DNA from: JAQVSH01 sp964451605
Lineage (GTDB): Bacteria; Bacteroidota; Bacteroidia; Bacteroidales; UBA4181
DNA: 10,043 nt
Direction of reading: 5' to 3'
Assembly: GCA_964451605.1 (NCBI GenBank)
Contig: CAYVJA010000073.1
Span: forward strand, 1 to 10,043
How positions within the stretch are numbered: the stretch's first letter is position 1; every line of letters begins with the position of its first letter. The translations under genes and the position numbers were made by a program. The notes under the pieces are model-generated. The model made no database searches. It saw nothing but the letters and a program-made list of their open reading frames with translations, and had not been told where the DNA came from. This document shows, piece after piece, positions 1 to 7,166 of the stretch.

Positions 1-222
1 CCCGTGACTTTGTAGAAACGAATGGAGATCGTCGGCCATGGCCGGATAGGTGTGTTCAGGGAGATGAGGTGATCTGCCATGGTTACGCAAATCGGGCATC
101 CACACTTCGCAGTCGGTTGCCAAACGATTAGCCAGGGTCATCCAGTTATCGCCCGATCCATAGAGGCCATGGAGGAGAACCAGCGGTATTCCTTTGCCAA
201 CACGTCGAAAAGCCAGTTGCAT
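1..222 (-). CDS. Alpha/beta hydrolase, N-terminal part (runs off the left edge)
   Basis: The first 74 residues of an alpha/beta-fold hydrolase are present and the rest lies beyond the window edge. Visible family landmarks are the strand and oxyanion segment LLHGLYGSGDNW at about residues 16-27, with the HG pair at 18-19, and the loop DLRNHGRSPH at about 44-53. These resemble the YbfF/BioH-like esterases. The nucleophile elbow (GxSxG), the acid and the catalytic histidine would lie beyond the edge, so activity cannot be judged. The start codon ATG (222-220) shares its A with the TGA stop of pdxJ, a TGATG overlap typical of translational coupling, so the two genes are probably co-transcribed. 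The substrate is unknown. The family is fairly sure; a more specific role is not. Confidence 0.85.
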   Translation of the reverse strand, partial: MQLAFRRVGKGIPLVLLHGLYGSGDNWMTLANRLATDCEVWMPDLRNHGRSPHLPEHTYPAMADDLHSFLQSHG

Positions 223-941
223 CAGGGGAGTATAATTTCGTGCAGATATGCTTGTATGCTCTTTTCGAGCCCCATATAGAGAGCATCGCAAATCAGGGCG
301 TGCCCGATAGAAACCTCATCAATAAAAGGAATTCGTTCAATCAGATAATGCAGATTATCCAGACTCAGGTCGTGTCCGGCGTTCAGACCCAGCCCAAGGC
401 TGTGTGCCACTGCGGCTGCCGAGAGATATGGATTAACCGCAGCCTCGCGATCGACAGGAAATCCTGAAGCGTAGGGTTCTGTATAGAGTTCTACCCTATC
501 GGCTCCCACCCGTGCGGCTCCCTCTACCATAACAGGATCGGGATCGACAAAGAGAGAGGTACGGATTCCTGCATGCTTAAAGGTTGCAACCACCTCAGTG
601 AGGAAAACACGGTTTTTTACGGTATCATACCCGGCATTCGAAGTGATGGCATCATGCGAATCGGGAACCAGGGTGACCTGATCAGGTCTTACCTCCAACA
701 CCAGATCGACAAAGGCATGGATGGGATTCCCCTCCATGTTGAATTCGGTGGTAAGCAGGTTGCGCATTTCACGCACATCGCGATACCGGATGTGCCGCTC
801 ATCAGGCCTGGGATGAACCGTAATTCCCTGGGCTCCAAACCTTTCACAATCCAAAGCTGCCTTAACTACATCGGGAAGCCTGCCTCCGCGTGCATTACGA
901 AGTGTGGCAATTTTATTGATGTTAACACTTAACTTTGTCAT
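222..941 (-). CDS. pdxJ: Pyridoxine 5'-phosphate synthase PdxJ
   Basis: This is the 239-residue TIM-barrel enzyme of the DXP-dependent vitamin B6 pathway. It condenses 3-amino-2-oxopropyl phosphate with 1-deoxy-D-xylulose 5-phosphate to give pyridoxine 5'-phosphate in the cytosol. Diagnostic stretches are LSVNINKIATLRNARGG at the N terminus, HPRPDERHI at residues 43-51 (conserved His/Arg phosphate and substrate ligands), FNME ending at the conserved Glu70, NAGH with His190 near the C terminus, and EVSIGHALI at about 209-217. The reading frame is open to an ATG at 971, ten codons further up. I chose 941 because family members begin at MTKLSVN and because the longer form would run across the pdxJ -7 element at 969-976. 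Length matches the usual 235-245 residues. The gene is divergent from the CBS/nadK genes and overlaps the downstream hydrolase by one base. Confidence 0.97.
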   Translation of the reverse strand: MTKLSVNINKIATLRNARGGRLPDVVKAALDCERFGAQGITVHPRPDERHIRYRDVREMRNLLTTEFNMEGNPIHAFVDLVLEVRPDQVTLVPDSHDAITSNAGYDTVKNRVFLTEVVATFKHAGIRTSLFVDPDPVMVEGAARVGADRVELYTEPYASGFPVDREAAVNPYLSAAAVAHSLGLGLNAGHDLSLDNLHYLIERIPFIDEVSIGHALICDALYMGLEKSIQAYLHEIILP

Positions 942-968
942 GATTCGGTTTTGATTGAGTTTCGTATG

Positions 969-976
969 CAAAAGTA
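969..976 (-). promoter_or_regulatory. Bacteroidota -7 element for pdxJ
   Basis: On the minus strand the bases read TACTTTTG, an exact fit to the TAnnTTTG -7 consensus of Bacteroidota housekeeping promoters. It lies 27 bases upstream of the chosen pdxJ start, leaving a leader of roughly 20 bases. No convincing TTTG -33 element is seen at the usual distance, so strength is uncertain. Confidence 0.55.
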
Positions 977-999
977 AAGCTTTCGGTTGGTTAATTCCC

Positions 1000-1007
1000 T
1001 ATTTTTG
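1000..1007 (+). promoter_or_regulatory. Bacteroidota -7 element for the CBS-nadK operon
   Basis: The bases TATTTTTG fit TAnnTTTG exactly and end 16 bases before the ATG at 1024. Transcription would start near 1012-1015, giving a very short, A-rich and purine-rich leader (AAAGAAGAAAG) before the start codon. The only upstream candidate for a -33 element is the poor TTTC at 981-984. Together with the opposite-facing element at 969-976 this forms a compact divergent promoter region. Confidence 0.5.
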
Positions 1008-1023
1008 CAAAAAGAAGAAAGCC

Positions 1024-1689
1024 ATGCTGGCCAAAGATCTGCTATCCGACGAAATCCCCACCCTCAAAACTTCCGATACTGCGCTTGAGGCACTTTGGAT
1101 TATGGAACAATCTAAGGTCTCTCAACTTCCTATCGTTGAGGAGGGCCGCTTTCTGGGGCTACTCTGCGAAAATGATATCTTCGACCTGAGCGAACCGGGC
1201 GAACCCATCGGGAAATTGTCGTTATCGCTCTTCAGCCCGTTTATCGGAGGGCATCAGCATATCTACGAAGCCATCGATATGATGGCGAATATGAAACTCT
1301 CTGTTTTGCCAGTGCTCAACGAACAGCAGCTCTACCTGGGCTCAATCGGGCTGACGAAACTGGCCGAATACATGAGACGGCTCGTGGGTATGCAGGCACC
1401 CGGAGGTATTCTTGTGCTTGAGGTAAACCCATTCGACTACTCTCTCACCGAAATTGCACGCATTGTCGAGAGTAACGATGCCCGGATTACCAGCATGTAC
1501 ATCACCTCTCCGCCCGATACCCAAAAGCTGGAGATCACGCTCAAAATCAATCGGGAGGATCTTTCGTCGGTAATTCGTACGTTTGTCAGATATGAGTATC
1601 TGATTAAAGAGACTCACATCAGCACCGATAAGATGGACGAAATCTACAAGAATCGGTTCGAACAGTTCATGACCTATTTACACATCTGA
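1024..1689 (+). CDS. CBS-CBS-ACT domain protein (AcuB-like), upstream partner of nadK
   Basis: This is a 221-residue soluble protein with no signal peptide or membrane segment. Residues 1-58 and about 64-120 form a tandem pair of CBS domains: a DLLSDE opening, QLPIVEEGRFLGLL in the first and SVLPVLNEQQLYLGSIG in the second. Such pairs usually bind adenine nucleotides. Residues about 126-197 look like an ACT-type domain, starting GGILVLEV and containing an IARIVESNDARI helix-strand segment, the architecture of AcuB-type proteins. The frame is open back to 955, but those codons cross the promoter and read as unlike protein, so the ATG at 1024 is chosen. nadK begins two bases after the stop, so the two are almost certainly co-translated. 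A role in sensing nucleotide state for NAD kinase is inference only. The CBS domains are secure; the ACT call is by eye. Confidence 0.88.
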   Translation: MLAKDLLSDEIPTLKTSDTALEALWIMEQSKVSQLPIVEEGRFLGLLCENDIFDLSEPGEPIGKLSLSLFSPFIGGHQHIYEAIDMMANMKLSVLPVLNEQQLYLGSIGLTKLAEYMRRLVGMQAPGGILVLEVNPFDYSLTEIARIVESNDARITSMYITSPPDTQKLEITLKINREDLSSVIRTFVRYEYLIKETHISTDKMDEIYKNRFEQFMTYLHI

Positions 1690-1691
1690 TT

Positions 1692-2579
1692 ATGCATACC
1701 GTTGCCCTTTTCAGTAAAGCTTTCTATAAAGGCTATATGGTTTCAGTAGATGAGATCATGGATAAATTAGCCCGGTTCGATACAGATGTTTACATGTATT
1801 TGCCTCTTTATCAATACCTCACCGATAACGGACACCCTCCGGTAAGGGTAAAGGGATTTTTTAGCCGTCACAGTGAATTGCCTCCCGAAACCGATTATCT
1901 GATTAGCCTGGGAGGCGACGGAACTCTATTGACGGCACTTTCAATTGTGAGAGATTCGGGAATCCCGGTGGCAGGTATCAACTCGGGACGCCTCGGGTTT
2001 TTGTCGAGCACTTCTCAGGCGGAGTATGAGGCGCTTCTCGATGGTTTAAAAAACGGAACCGCACCCATCGAAGAACGCTCGCTCATAGAGTGGGTGAATG
2101 AGGAGGGGCAGATGGGCCCCGATGGATACAACGTGGCACTCAATGAGATTACTATCCAGAAATTTGGAACCCCTTTGATGACAACCCACGTTTACTACAA
2201 CAATGAGTTTCTGAACAGCTACTTTTCCGACGGAGTCATCATGGCCACACCTACCGGATCGACAGCCTACTCCCTGAGTACCGGCGGGCCTATCCTGACT
2301 CCCGATGCCCAAACTTTTATTATAAGCCCTATCTGTCCGCACAATCTGAATGTTCGTCCGCTTGTCATCCCCGACAATGCCCAATTGATGCTACGCACGG
2401 AGTGCCGCAACAAACGGTTTATTATCACCCTCGATTCCTTCTCGCTTATCTGTGACAGTTCACAAACCATACAGGTAAGAAAGGCTCCCTTTTCGTTACG
2501 GTTGGTAAAGCCTTCGCAGGGCTATTTTGCCACGTTACGCGACAAATTAATGTGGGGTGCCGACGCGCGGAGAGGATAA
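1692..2579 (+). CDS. nadK: NAD kinase
   Basis: This 295-residue cytosolic enzyme phosphorylates NAD at the 2'-hydroxyl of the adenosine ribose to give NADP, the only de novo source of NADP. The hallmark GGDGT motif is at residues 74-78 with catalytic Asp76. It is followed by GINSGRLGFLS (95-105), the NE pair at 151-152 that contacts the nicotinamide ribose, and TPTGSTAYSLSTGGP (187-201), which forms the diphosphate and adenine pocket. Length is normal for the bacterial family. The start ATG lies two bases after the stop of the CBS protein with no separate leader, so expression depends on the upstream gene. No terminator is evident after the stop; the next 116 bases carry a separate promoter-like element for rhaB. 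Confidence 0.98.
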   Translation: MHTVALFSKAFYKGYMVSVDEIMDKLARFDTDVYMYLPLYQYLTDNGHPPVRVKGFFSRHSELPPETDYLISLGGDGTLLTALSIVRDSGIPVAGINSGRLGFLSSTSQAEYEALLDGLKNGTAPIEERSLIEWVNEEGQMGPDGYNVALNEITIQKFGTPLMTTHVYYNNEFLNSYFSDGVIMATPTGSTAYSLSTGGPILTPDAQTFIISPICPHNLNVRPLVIPDNAQLMLRTECRNKRFIITLDSFSLICDSSQTIQVRKAPFSLRLVKPSQGYFATLRDKLMWGADARRG

Positions 2580-2648
2580 GCCTTGATCACAATCAAAAAA
2601 CAAAGAATATTTATCAGAAAAAAGAGATAGTTGCTTGATTCTTATCGA

Positions 2649-2656
2649 TAGATTTG
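2649..2656 (+). promoter_or_regulatory. Bacteroidota -7 element for the rhamnose genes
   Basis: TAGATTTG is an exact TAnnTTTG match 39 bases upstream of the rhaB ATG. A TTG at 2631-2633 is a possible -33 element, but its 15-base spacing is shorter than usual. The element overlaps a perfect 8-base palindrome TATCGATA at 2643-2650, a plausible protein-binding position. The rest of 2580-2695 shows no gene. It contains small TTGAT/ATCAA symmetries and an AATCAT pair (2680-2685, 2692-2697). Confidence 0.5.
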
Positions 2657-2695
2657 TGTAGACGAACCTATTGTTCACCAATCATTCAACGAATC

Positions 2696-4168
2696 ATGGC
2701 ATCTCCTTCGTTTTTGGCATTCGACCTGGGGGCAACCAGTGGTCGTGCCATTCTGGGCACTCTTTCTAACGGAAAACTTACCACTAAAGAGCTGCTTCGG
2801 TTTCCCAACCGGATGTTACAGCTTAACGGGCATTATCATTGGAACATCTTTGGCCTCTTTGAGTCGCTTAAAGAGGGATTGAAGGTGTGTGCCTCCGAAA
2901 AGTGTGATCTCCGCGCTATCGGTATCGATACCTGGGGCGTCGACTTTGCCTTTGTAGGTGCCGATGGCTCGTTGATGGGCCTTCCCTTTGCCTACCGCGA
3001 CCCCTATACCGACGGCATGCCGGAGGCCTTCTTCCGCTTGATTCCCCGCAAGGAGGTGTACAGCATGACCGGAATTCAGATTATGAATTTCAACTCTCTG
3101 TTTCAACTCTATGCCCAGTCGCAAATAGGATCCTCACAGTTGAAGGCTGCTTCTAAGGTATTGTTTATGCCCGATGCACTCACCTATCTGCTTACCGATA
3201 AACAGGTTACCGAATATACCATAGCCTCTACCTCACAGATTCTGAATCCCGTGAGTCGTGTTATGGAGCCCGCCCTCCTGAGTGCGGCCTCTCTTTCGCC
3301 CAATCTCTTTAACCCTCTGGTAATGCCGGGGACGGTTGTGGGCCCGCTTACCGATACGCTGGCCGACGAGTCGGGGCTGGGAAAGGTGCCGGTTGTAGCT
3401 GTTGCCGGCCACGATACCGCTTCGGCAGTGGCTGCAGTTCCGGCCGAAAATGAAAATTTCGCCTATCTGAGCTCCGGGACCTGGTCGCTGATGGGAATTG
3501 AAAGTCGTGAGCCGATTATCAACGAGACCTCGGCAGCGCTCAACTTTACCAACGAAGGGGGCATTGAAGGAACCACCCGCTTCCTGAAGAACATCACAGG
3601 GATGTGGTTGCTCGAACAGTGCCGTGTGGTATGGGAGAAAGAGGGCACACTTTGCTCCTATTCGCAACTCACCGAAATGGCCGAGTCGTCGGAACCTTTC
3701 CGCTCGCTGGTCGATCCCGACCACGCCGCGTTTGCCAATCCCGCCAATATGGTCGAAGCCATTGCGGGCTATTGCGCTCAAACCGGCCAGCCTGTTCCCG
3801 TTACAAGAGGGCAGATTGCCCGTTGTATCTTCGAGAGCCTTGCCCTTAAGTACAGCTCGGTACTCGATAAGCTCAAATCGGTAGCCTCTTTCCGGATCGA
3901 CAAACTGCACATTATCGGAGGCGGTTCGCAGAACGGGCTCCTCAATCAGTACACTGCCAATGCCATCAATTTGCCGGTGGCAGCCGGCCCCTCCGAGGCC
4001 ACTGCACTCGGGAATATCCTGGTTCAGGCAAAAGCCATGGGCTTGGTCGATTCGCTCTGGGATCTCCGAAAAATTGTCCGGAACTCTGTTGAGATGAACC
4101 ACTTTTCACCCCTCGACCCGGCATCGTGGGAGGCACAAAAAGGACGTTTTGCCCAATTGCCGTTGTAA
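2696..4168 (+). CDS. rhaB: L-rhamnulokinase (FGGY sugar kinase)
   Basis: This 490-residue cytosolic kinase uses ATP to convert L-rhamnulose to L-rhamnulose 1-phosphate, the second step of rhamnose breakdown. The N-terminal phosphate-binding loop DLGATSGRAILG is at residues 10-21. The family stretch GIDTWGVDF at 76-84 leads into an AYRDP segment (99-103). The likely catalytic base is Asp240 in AGHDTASAV, matching the E. coli RhaB position. GTWSLMGIE is at 261-269, and the nucleotide-site GGGSQN at 408-413 is followed by PSEATALGN. Length equals the enterobacterial enzyme almost exactly. The frame extends upstream to 2654, but the ATG at 2696 gives the normal N terminus and leaves room for the promoter. 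rhaA follows after 30 bases. The FGGY family has many substrates; the tight pairing with rhaA and the GIDTWGVDF signature make rhamnulose the confident choice. Confidence 0.96.
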   Translation: MASPSFLAFDLGATSGRAILGTLSNGKLTTKELLRFPNRMLQLNGHYHWNIFGLFESLKEGLKVCASEKCDLRAIGIDTWGVDFAFVGADGSLMGLPFAYRDPYTDGMPEAFFRLIPRKEVYSMTGIQIMNFNSLFQLYAQSQIGSSQLKAASKVLFMPDALTYLLTDKQVTEYTIASTSQILNPVSRVMEPALLSAASLSPNLFNPLVMPGTVVGPLTDTLADESGLGKVPVVAVAGHDTASAVAAVPAENENFAYLSSGTWSLMGIESREPIINETSAALNFTNEGGIEGTTRFLKNITGMWLLEQCRVVWEKEGTLCSYSQLTEMAESSEPFRSLVDPDHAAFANPANMVEAIAGYCAQTGQPVPVTRGQIARCIFESLALKYSSVLDKLKSVASFRIDKLHIIGGGSQNGLLNQYTANAINLPVAAGPSEATALGNILVQAKAMGLVDSLWDLRKIVRNSVEMNHFSPLDPASWEAQKGRFAQLPL

Positions 4169-4198
4169 ACGAATAACCATCACAAAATCATACATTCC

Positions 4199-5455
4199 AT
4201 GACAAAAGAGAGTTACACCGTAAAAGCCTACGAGTTGGCCAAAGAGCGCTATGCACAACTGGGTATCGATGTGGACAAAGCCCTCGAACAATTGCAGAAA
4301 ATCTCTATTTCTATCCATTGCTGGCAGGCCGACGACGTTTCGGGTTTCGAGAACCCCGATGGCGACCTGACCGGAGGCATTCAGGCCACCGGTAACTACC
4401 CCGGAAAGGCACGTACCATGCCCGAGCTTTTTTCGGACATTGAAAAGGCACTTTCACTGATTCCCGGCAAACATCGGTTGAATGTCCATGCCATCTACGG
4501 CGATTTTGCAGGCAAGAAGGTCGACAGAGACGAGATTGAACCCAAACATTTTCAGACATGGATTGATTGGGCCCAAAAGAACAGAGTAAAACTCGATTTC
4601 AACTGTACCTGCTTTTCGCATCCCAAAAGCGCTGAACTTACGCTTTCGAGCCGTGATAAGGCCATTCGCGACTTCTGGATTGAGCATGTAAAACGCTGTC
4701 GCCTTATCAGCGATGAGATGGGGAAACAGTTGGGTTCACCGGCTATGCATAACCTTTGGATCCCCGACGGCACCAAAGATCAGACCGTCGACCGTTACCT
4801 CTATCGTCAATTTTTGACCGACTCGCTCGATCAGATATTTGCCACCCCCTATTCGCACATGAAAGACTCTATAGAGTCGAAACTGTTCGGAATCGGTGCT
4901 GAGAGCTGCACCATCGGCTCGCACGATTTTTACATGGGATATGGCGTGAAGAACAACAAGATTGTCACCCTCGACACCGGCCACTTCCACCCCACCGAAG
5001 TGATTGCCGACAAGATTTCGGCTTTGCTGCTCTTTACCCCCGAAATCATGCTGCATGTGAGCCGCGGTATTCGTTGGGACAGCGACCATGTAACCATTCT
5101 GAACGACGAGACCCTCTTCCTGGCTCAGGAAATTGTCAGGGCAAATGCGCTGCCGAGAGTGAACATCGGTCTCGACTACTTTGATGCCTCCATCAATCGG
5201 ATCGGTGCCTATGTGATTGGAACCCGCTCAACTCAGAAGGCCTTCCTGAATGCACTTCTCGAGCCCATCGCAAAACTGCGTGAATACGAAAAAGAGGGGC
5301 GCTATTTCGAACGGCTCGCACTGCTCGAAGAGGCCAAGGCACTTCCGTGGGAGGCTGTTTGGGACTACTTCTGTCTGAAAAACAACGTACCCGTTGCCGA
5401 AGCCTACATCGCGGAGATCCAGCGGTACGAAAAACAGGTTCTTTCGGCCCGTTAA
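4199..5455 (+). CDS. rhaA: L-rhamnose isomerase
   Basis: This 418-residue TIM-barrel metalloenzyme interconverts L-rhamnose and L-rhamnulose, the first catabolic step. Manganese ligands fall at the same numbers as in the E. coli enzyme: His262 in TGHFHP and Asp294 and Asp296 in RWDSDH. Other family stretches are SISIHCWQADDVSGFE near residue 37, the ATGNYPGKA loop near 64, FNCTCFSHPKS near 139 and NIGLDYFDASINRI near 322. Length matches the E. coli protein (419). The start ATG lies 30 bases after rhaB with no promoter-like element, so both are in one transcript. The rhamnulose-1-phosphate aldolase, lactaldehyde reductase, permease and AraC-type regulator that often accompany these genes in Bacteroides are not in the window. 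Confidence 0.98.
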   Translation: MTKESYTVKAYELAKERYAQLGIDVDKALEQLQKISISIHCWQADDVSGFENPDGDLTGGIQATGNYPGKARTMPELFSDIEKALSLIPGKHRLNVHAIYGDFAGKKVDRDEIEPKHFQTWIDWAQKNRVKLDFNCTCFSHPKSAELTLSSRDKAIRDFWIEHVKRCRLISDEMGKQLGSPAMHNLWIPDGTKDQTVDRYLYRQFLTDSLDQIFATPYSHMKDSIESKLFGIGAESCTIGSHDFYMGYGVKNNKIVTLDTGHFHPTEVIADKISALLLFTPEIMLHVSRGIRWDSDHVTILNDETLFLAQEIVRANALPRVNIGLDYFDASINRIGAYVIGTRSTQKAFLNALLEPIAKLREYEKEGRYFERLALLEEAKALPWEAVWDYFCLKNNVPVAEAYIAEIQRYEKQVLSAR

Positions 5456-5486
5456 TGGCCCAAATGGCAGAATAGCTATTTTGGTC

Positions 5487-5494
5487 TATCTTTG
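5487..5494 (+). promoter_or_regulatory. Bacteroidota -7 element before the transporter
   Basis: TATCTTTG is an exact TAnnTTTG match ending 24 bases before the ATG at 5519. It suggests the transporter can be transcribed on its own as well as by read-through from rhaA, whose stop is 63 bases upstream of that start. No good -33 TTTG is seen at the usual distance. Confidence 0.5.
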
Positions 5495-5495
5495 C

Positions 5496-5510
5496 CCCGT
5501 GTATAACGGG
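5496..5510 (+). other. Short inverted repeat in the transporter leader
   Basis: CCCGT and ACGGG form a perfect 5-base stem around a GTATA loop, just after the -7 element and about eight bases before the start codon. A transcript starting near 5501 would include only half of it. It is therefore more likely an operator-like site, or chance, than an RNA hairpin. It is not followed by a T run, so it is not a terminator. Confidence 0.25.
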
Positions 5511-5518
5511 ACAAAGTG

Positions 5519-7112
5519 ATGGATATATTGTTATCGCCCAACTACTTGATGCTATTTCTGATTATTTCAATCGGACTGATTATCGGCCGATTGAAGATCA
5601 GGGGTTTCTCGCTCGATATGTCGGCGGTGATTTTTGTTGCCCTGCTGTTCGGCCATTTGGGGTTTTCTCTCCCCGGCGAGTTTCAACAGATTGGCCTGGT
5701 CTTTTTCATCTTTACCATCGGACTTCAGGCCGGTCCCGGATTTTTTGGAGCCTTTAAACGAAATGGCCGGAATCTGGTGGTTCTGGCCGTATCGATTGTT
5801 TTCTCCGCAGCATTGGCGGCTCTCGCCATCGGTAAGATGATGGGGCTGGATAATGTGATGACTATGGGCCTTTTCAATGGGGCTCTTACCAGCACACCCG
5901 GATTGGCATCGGCCATCGAGATTAGCGGGTCGCCCACCGCATCGATTGGCTATGGCATTGCCTACCCGTTTGGTATTATCATGGTTATCCTCTTCTTTCA
6001 AACCATCCCCTCGCTCCTGAAGCTCAATCTCCGCAAGGCCGAACGAGACTATGAAGAGGAGATGCGTGAGACCAATCCGCCTCTGATTCACGGCAATTTT
6101 GTGGTGGAAAATCCCAAAATTAACGGGAAAAGTCTCACTGAAATGGCCATCCGGAGTGTTACCGGGTGTGTGGTTTCGCGGGTAAAACACGGTGATATCA
6201 CCACCACCCCTGCCAAAGGGACCCGGCTCTTTCCGGGCGACATTGTACGATTAGTGGGGACAGCCGAGGATTTACAGCGGGGAGAGTTGCTGATTGGAAG
6301 TCCGGTAGATGAAGAGTTGCCTCTGATGAGCGATTACGAGGTGCAATGGCTCCTGGTTACCAACAAGCAGATTGTGAACAAAACCCTCCCCTCACTCGAT
6401 CTCTTCTCTAATTTTAATGCAACCATCGTACGTATCCGCCGAAGCGGGATTGACATTAAACCCGACAAGAACAGTATGCTCCGTTTTGGCGACCGGTTAC
6501 TGGTGGCCTCCGATCGAGAGAGTTTTTCGCAATTAACCCGCATAGTGGGTAACGATAACAAACGGCTTTCCGAAACCGACTTTCTCCCCATAACGCTGGG
6601 CATCCTGATAGGTGTACTGTTAGGCAAGATTGAAATCCCGTTTTTCGGGCTCTTCTCTTTTAACCTTGGGGTCACCGGAGGGGTTCTGACGGCCGCCATC
6701 TTTTTGAGCGGGATTGGCAAAACGGGACCCATTCTTTGGTCAATGTCGAGCTACGCCAATGTGCTGCTTCGTGAACTCGGGCTACTCATGTTTATGGCCG
6801 TAGTGGGTACCGAAGCAGGAGCACAATTGAGCGAGGTGCTTCAGGAAGGCGGAGGATGGAGTCTTATGGGNNNNNNNNNNCCTGATTACCGTTACCCCGC
6901 TTCTGGTGGGGTTTCTGACGGGAAAATATCTCTTAAAAATGAATGACCTTACCCTGTTAGGCGTTATGGCGGGAGCCATGACCAGCACGCCGGGTCTGGC
7001 AGCCATCAACAGCCGTTCGGAGACCAGTATTGCGCAAATTGCGTATGCTGCGGTTTATCCGATTGCGCTGGTGATGATGATTCTGATTTCGAATTTGCTC
7101 TATCTGATTTAA
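5519..7112 (+). CDS. AspT/YidE-family transporter with two RCK_C domains (contains assembly gap)
   Basis: This is an inner-membrane transporter of the aspartate:alanine exchanger family. Residues 1-165 hold about five hydrophobic segments and the signature GALTSTPGLA (121-130). Residues about 190-260 and 273-345 are two TrkA-C (RCK_C) domains in the cytosolic loop, each ending in a GD-type turn (FPGD, RFGD). A second membrane bundle starts near 355 and, after the gap, contains a second signature GAMTSTPGLA. Residue 450 ends at 6868; after ten N the protein resumes at 6882 in another frame with a LITVTPLL segment and runs 76 more residues to TAA. The frames join only if the true missing length is a multiple of three, so the break is an assembly artefact and not a pseudogene. 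Total length is about 530 residues, near that of YidE (553). A GTG at 5516 is an alternative start; the adjacent ATG is preferred. The substrate is unknown. Confidence 0.9.
6871..6880. other. Assembly gap (10 N) inside the transporter gene
   Basis: Ten N separate two halves of one protein. The upstream codons start at 6869 and the downstream codons at 6882, so the true missing length must be divisible by three and cannot be ten. Homologues need only a few residues between the GW-containing segment and the LITV segment, suggesting a short real gap or a scaffolding placeholder. Confidence 0.95.
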
Positions 7113-7166
7113 CCCCTTCGGGATGCCTATTTGACTTCATTCTGCCGAAACCGCAGGAGTAACGGG

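Noticed and set aside
942..971. Ten-residue N-terminal extension of PdxJ starting at 971
   Set aside because: The extension crosses the pdxJ -7 element and is absent from the family's usual N terminus; the internal ATG at 941 gives the expected MTKLSVN start.
955..1023. Upstream extension of the CBS protein to an ATG at 955
   Set aside because: The added residues run through both promoter elements and look unlike a CBS protein N terminus; MLAKDLL at 1024 is the normal opening.
2583..2596. TTGAT-CACA-ATCAA hairpin as a terminator for nadK
   Set aside because: The stem is five AT-rich pairs and is followed by A residues, not T, on the plus strand, so it does not fit an intrinsic terminator.
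3233..4102. Long minus-strand open frame (289 codons) opposite rhaB
   Set aside because: It lies wholly opposite the confidently assigned rhamnulokinase, and its translation shows no recognisable domain or hydrophobic pattern.
5567..6190. Minus-strand open frame of 207 codons opposite the transporter
   Set aside because: It is the complement of membrane-segment codons; the translation is rich in Gly, His, Asn and Lys without family features.
6871..6880. Transporter as a frameshifted pseudogene
   Set aside because: The frame change coincides exactly with the ten-N placeholder, and both halves carry intact family motifs.
7114..7124. CCCC-TTCG-GG mini hairpin just after the transporter stop
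   Set aside because: Only two or three pairs form and no T run follows; too weak to call.
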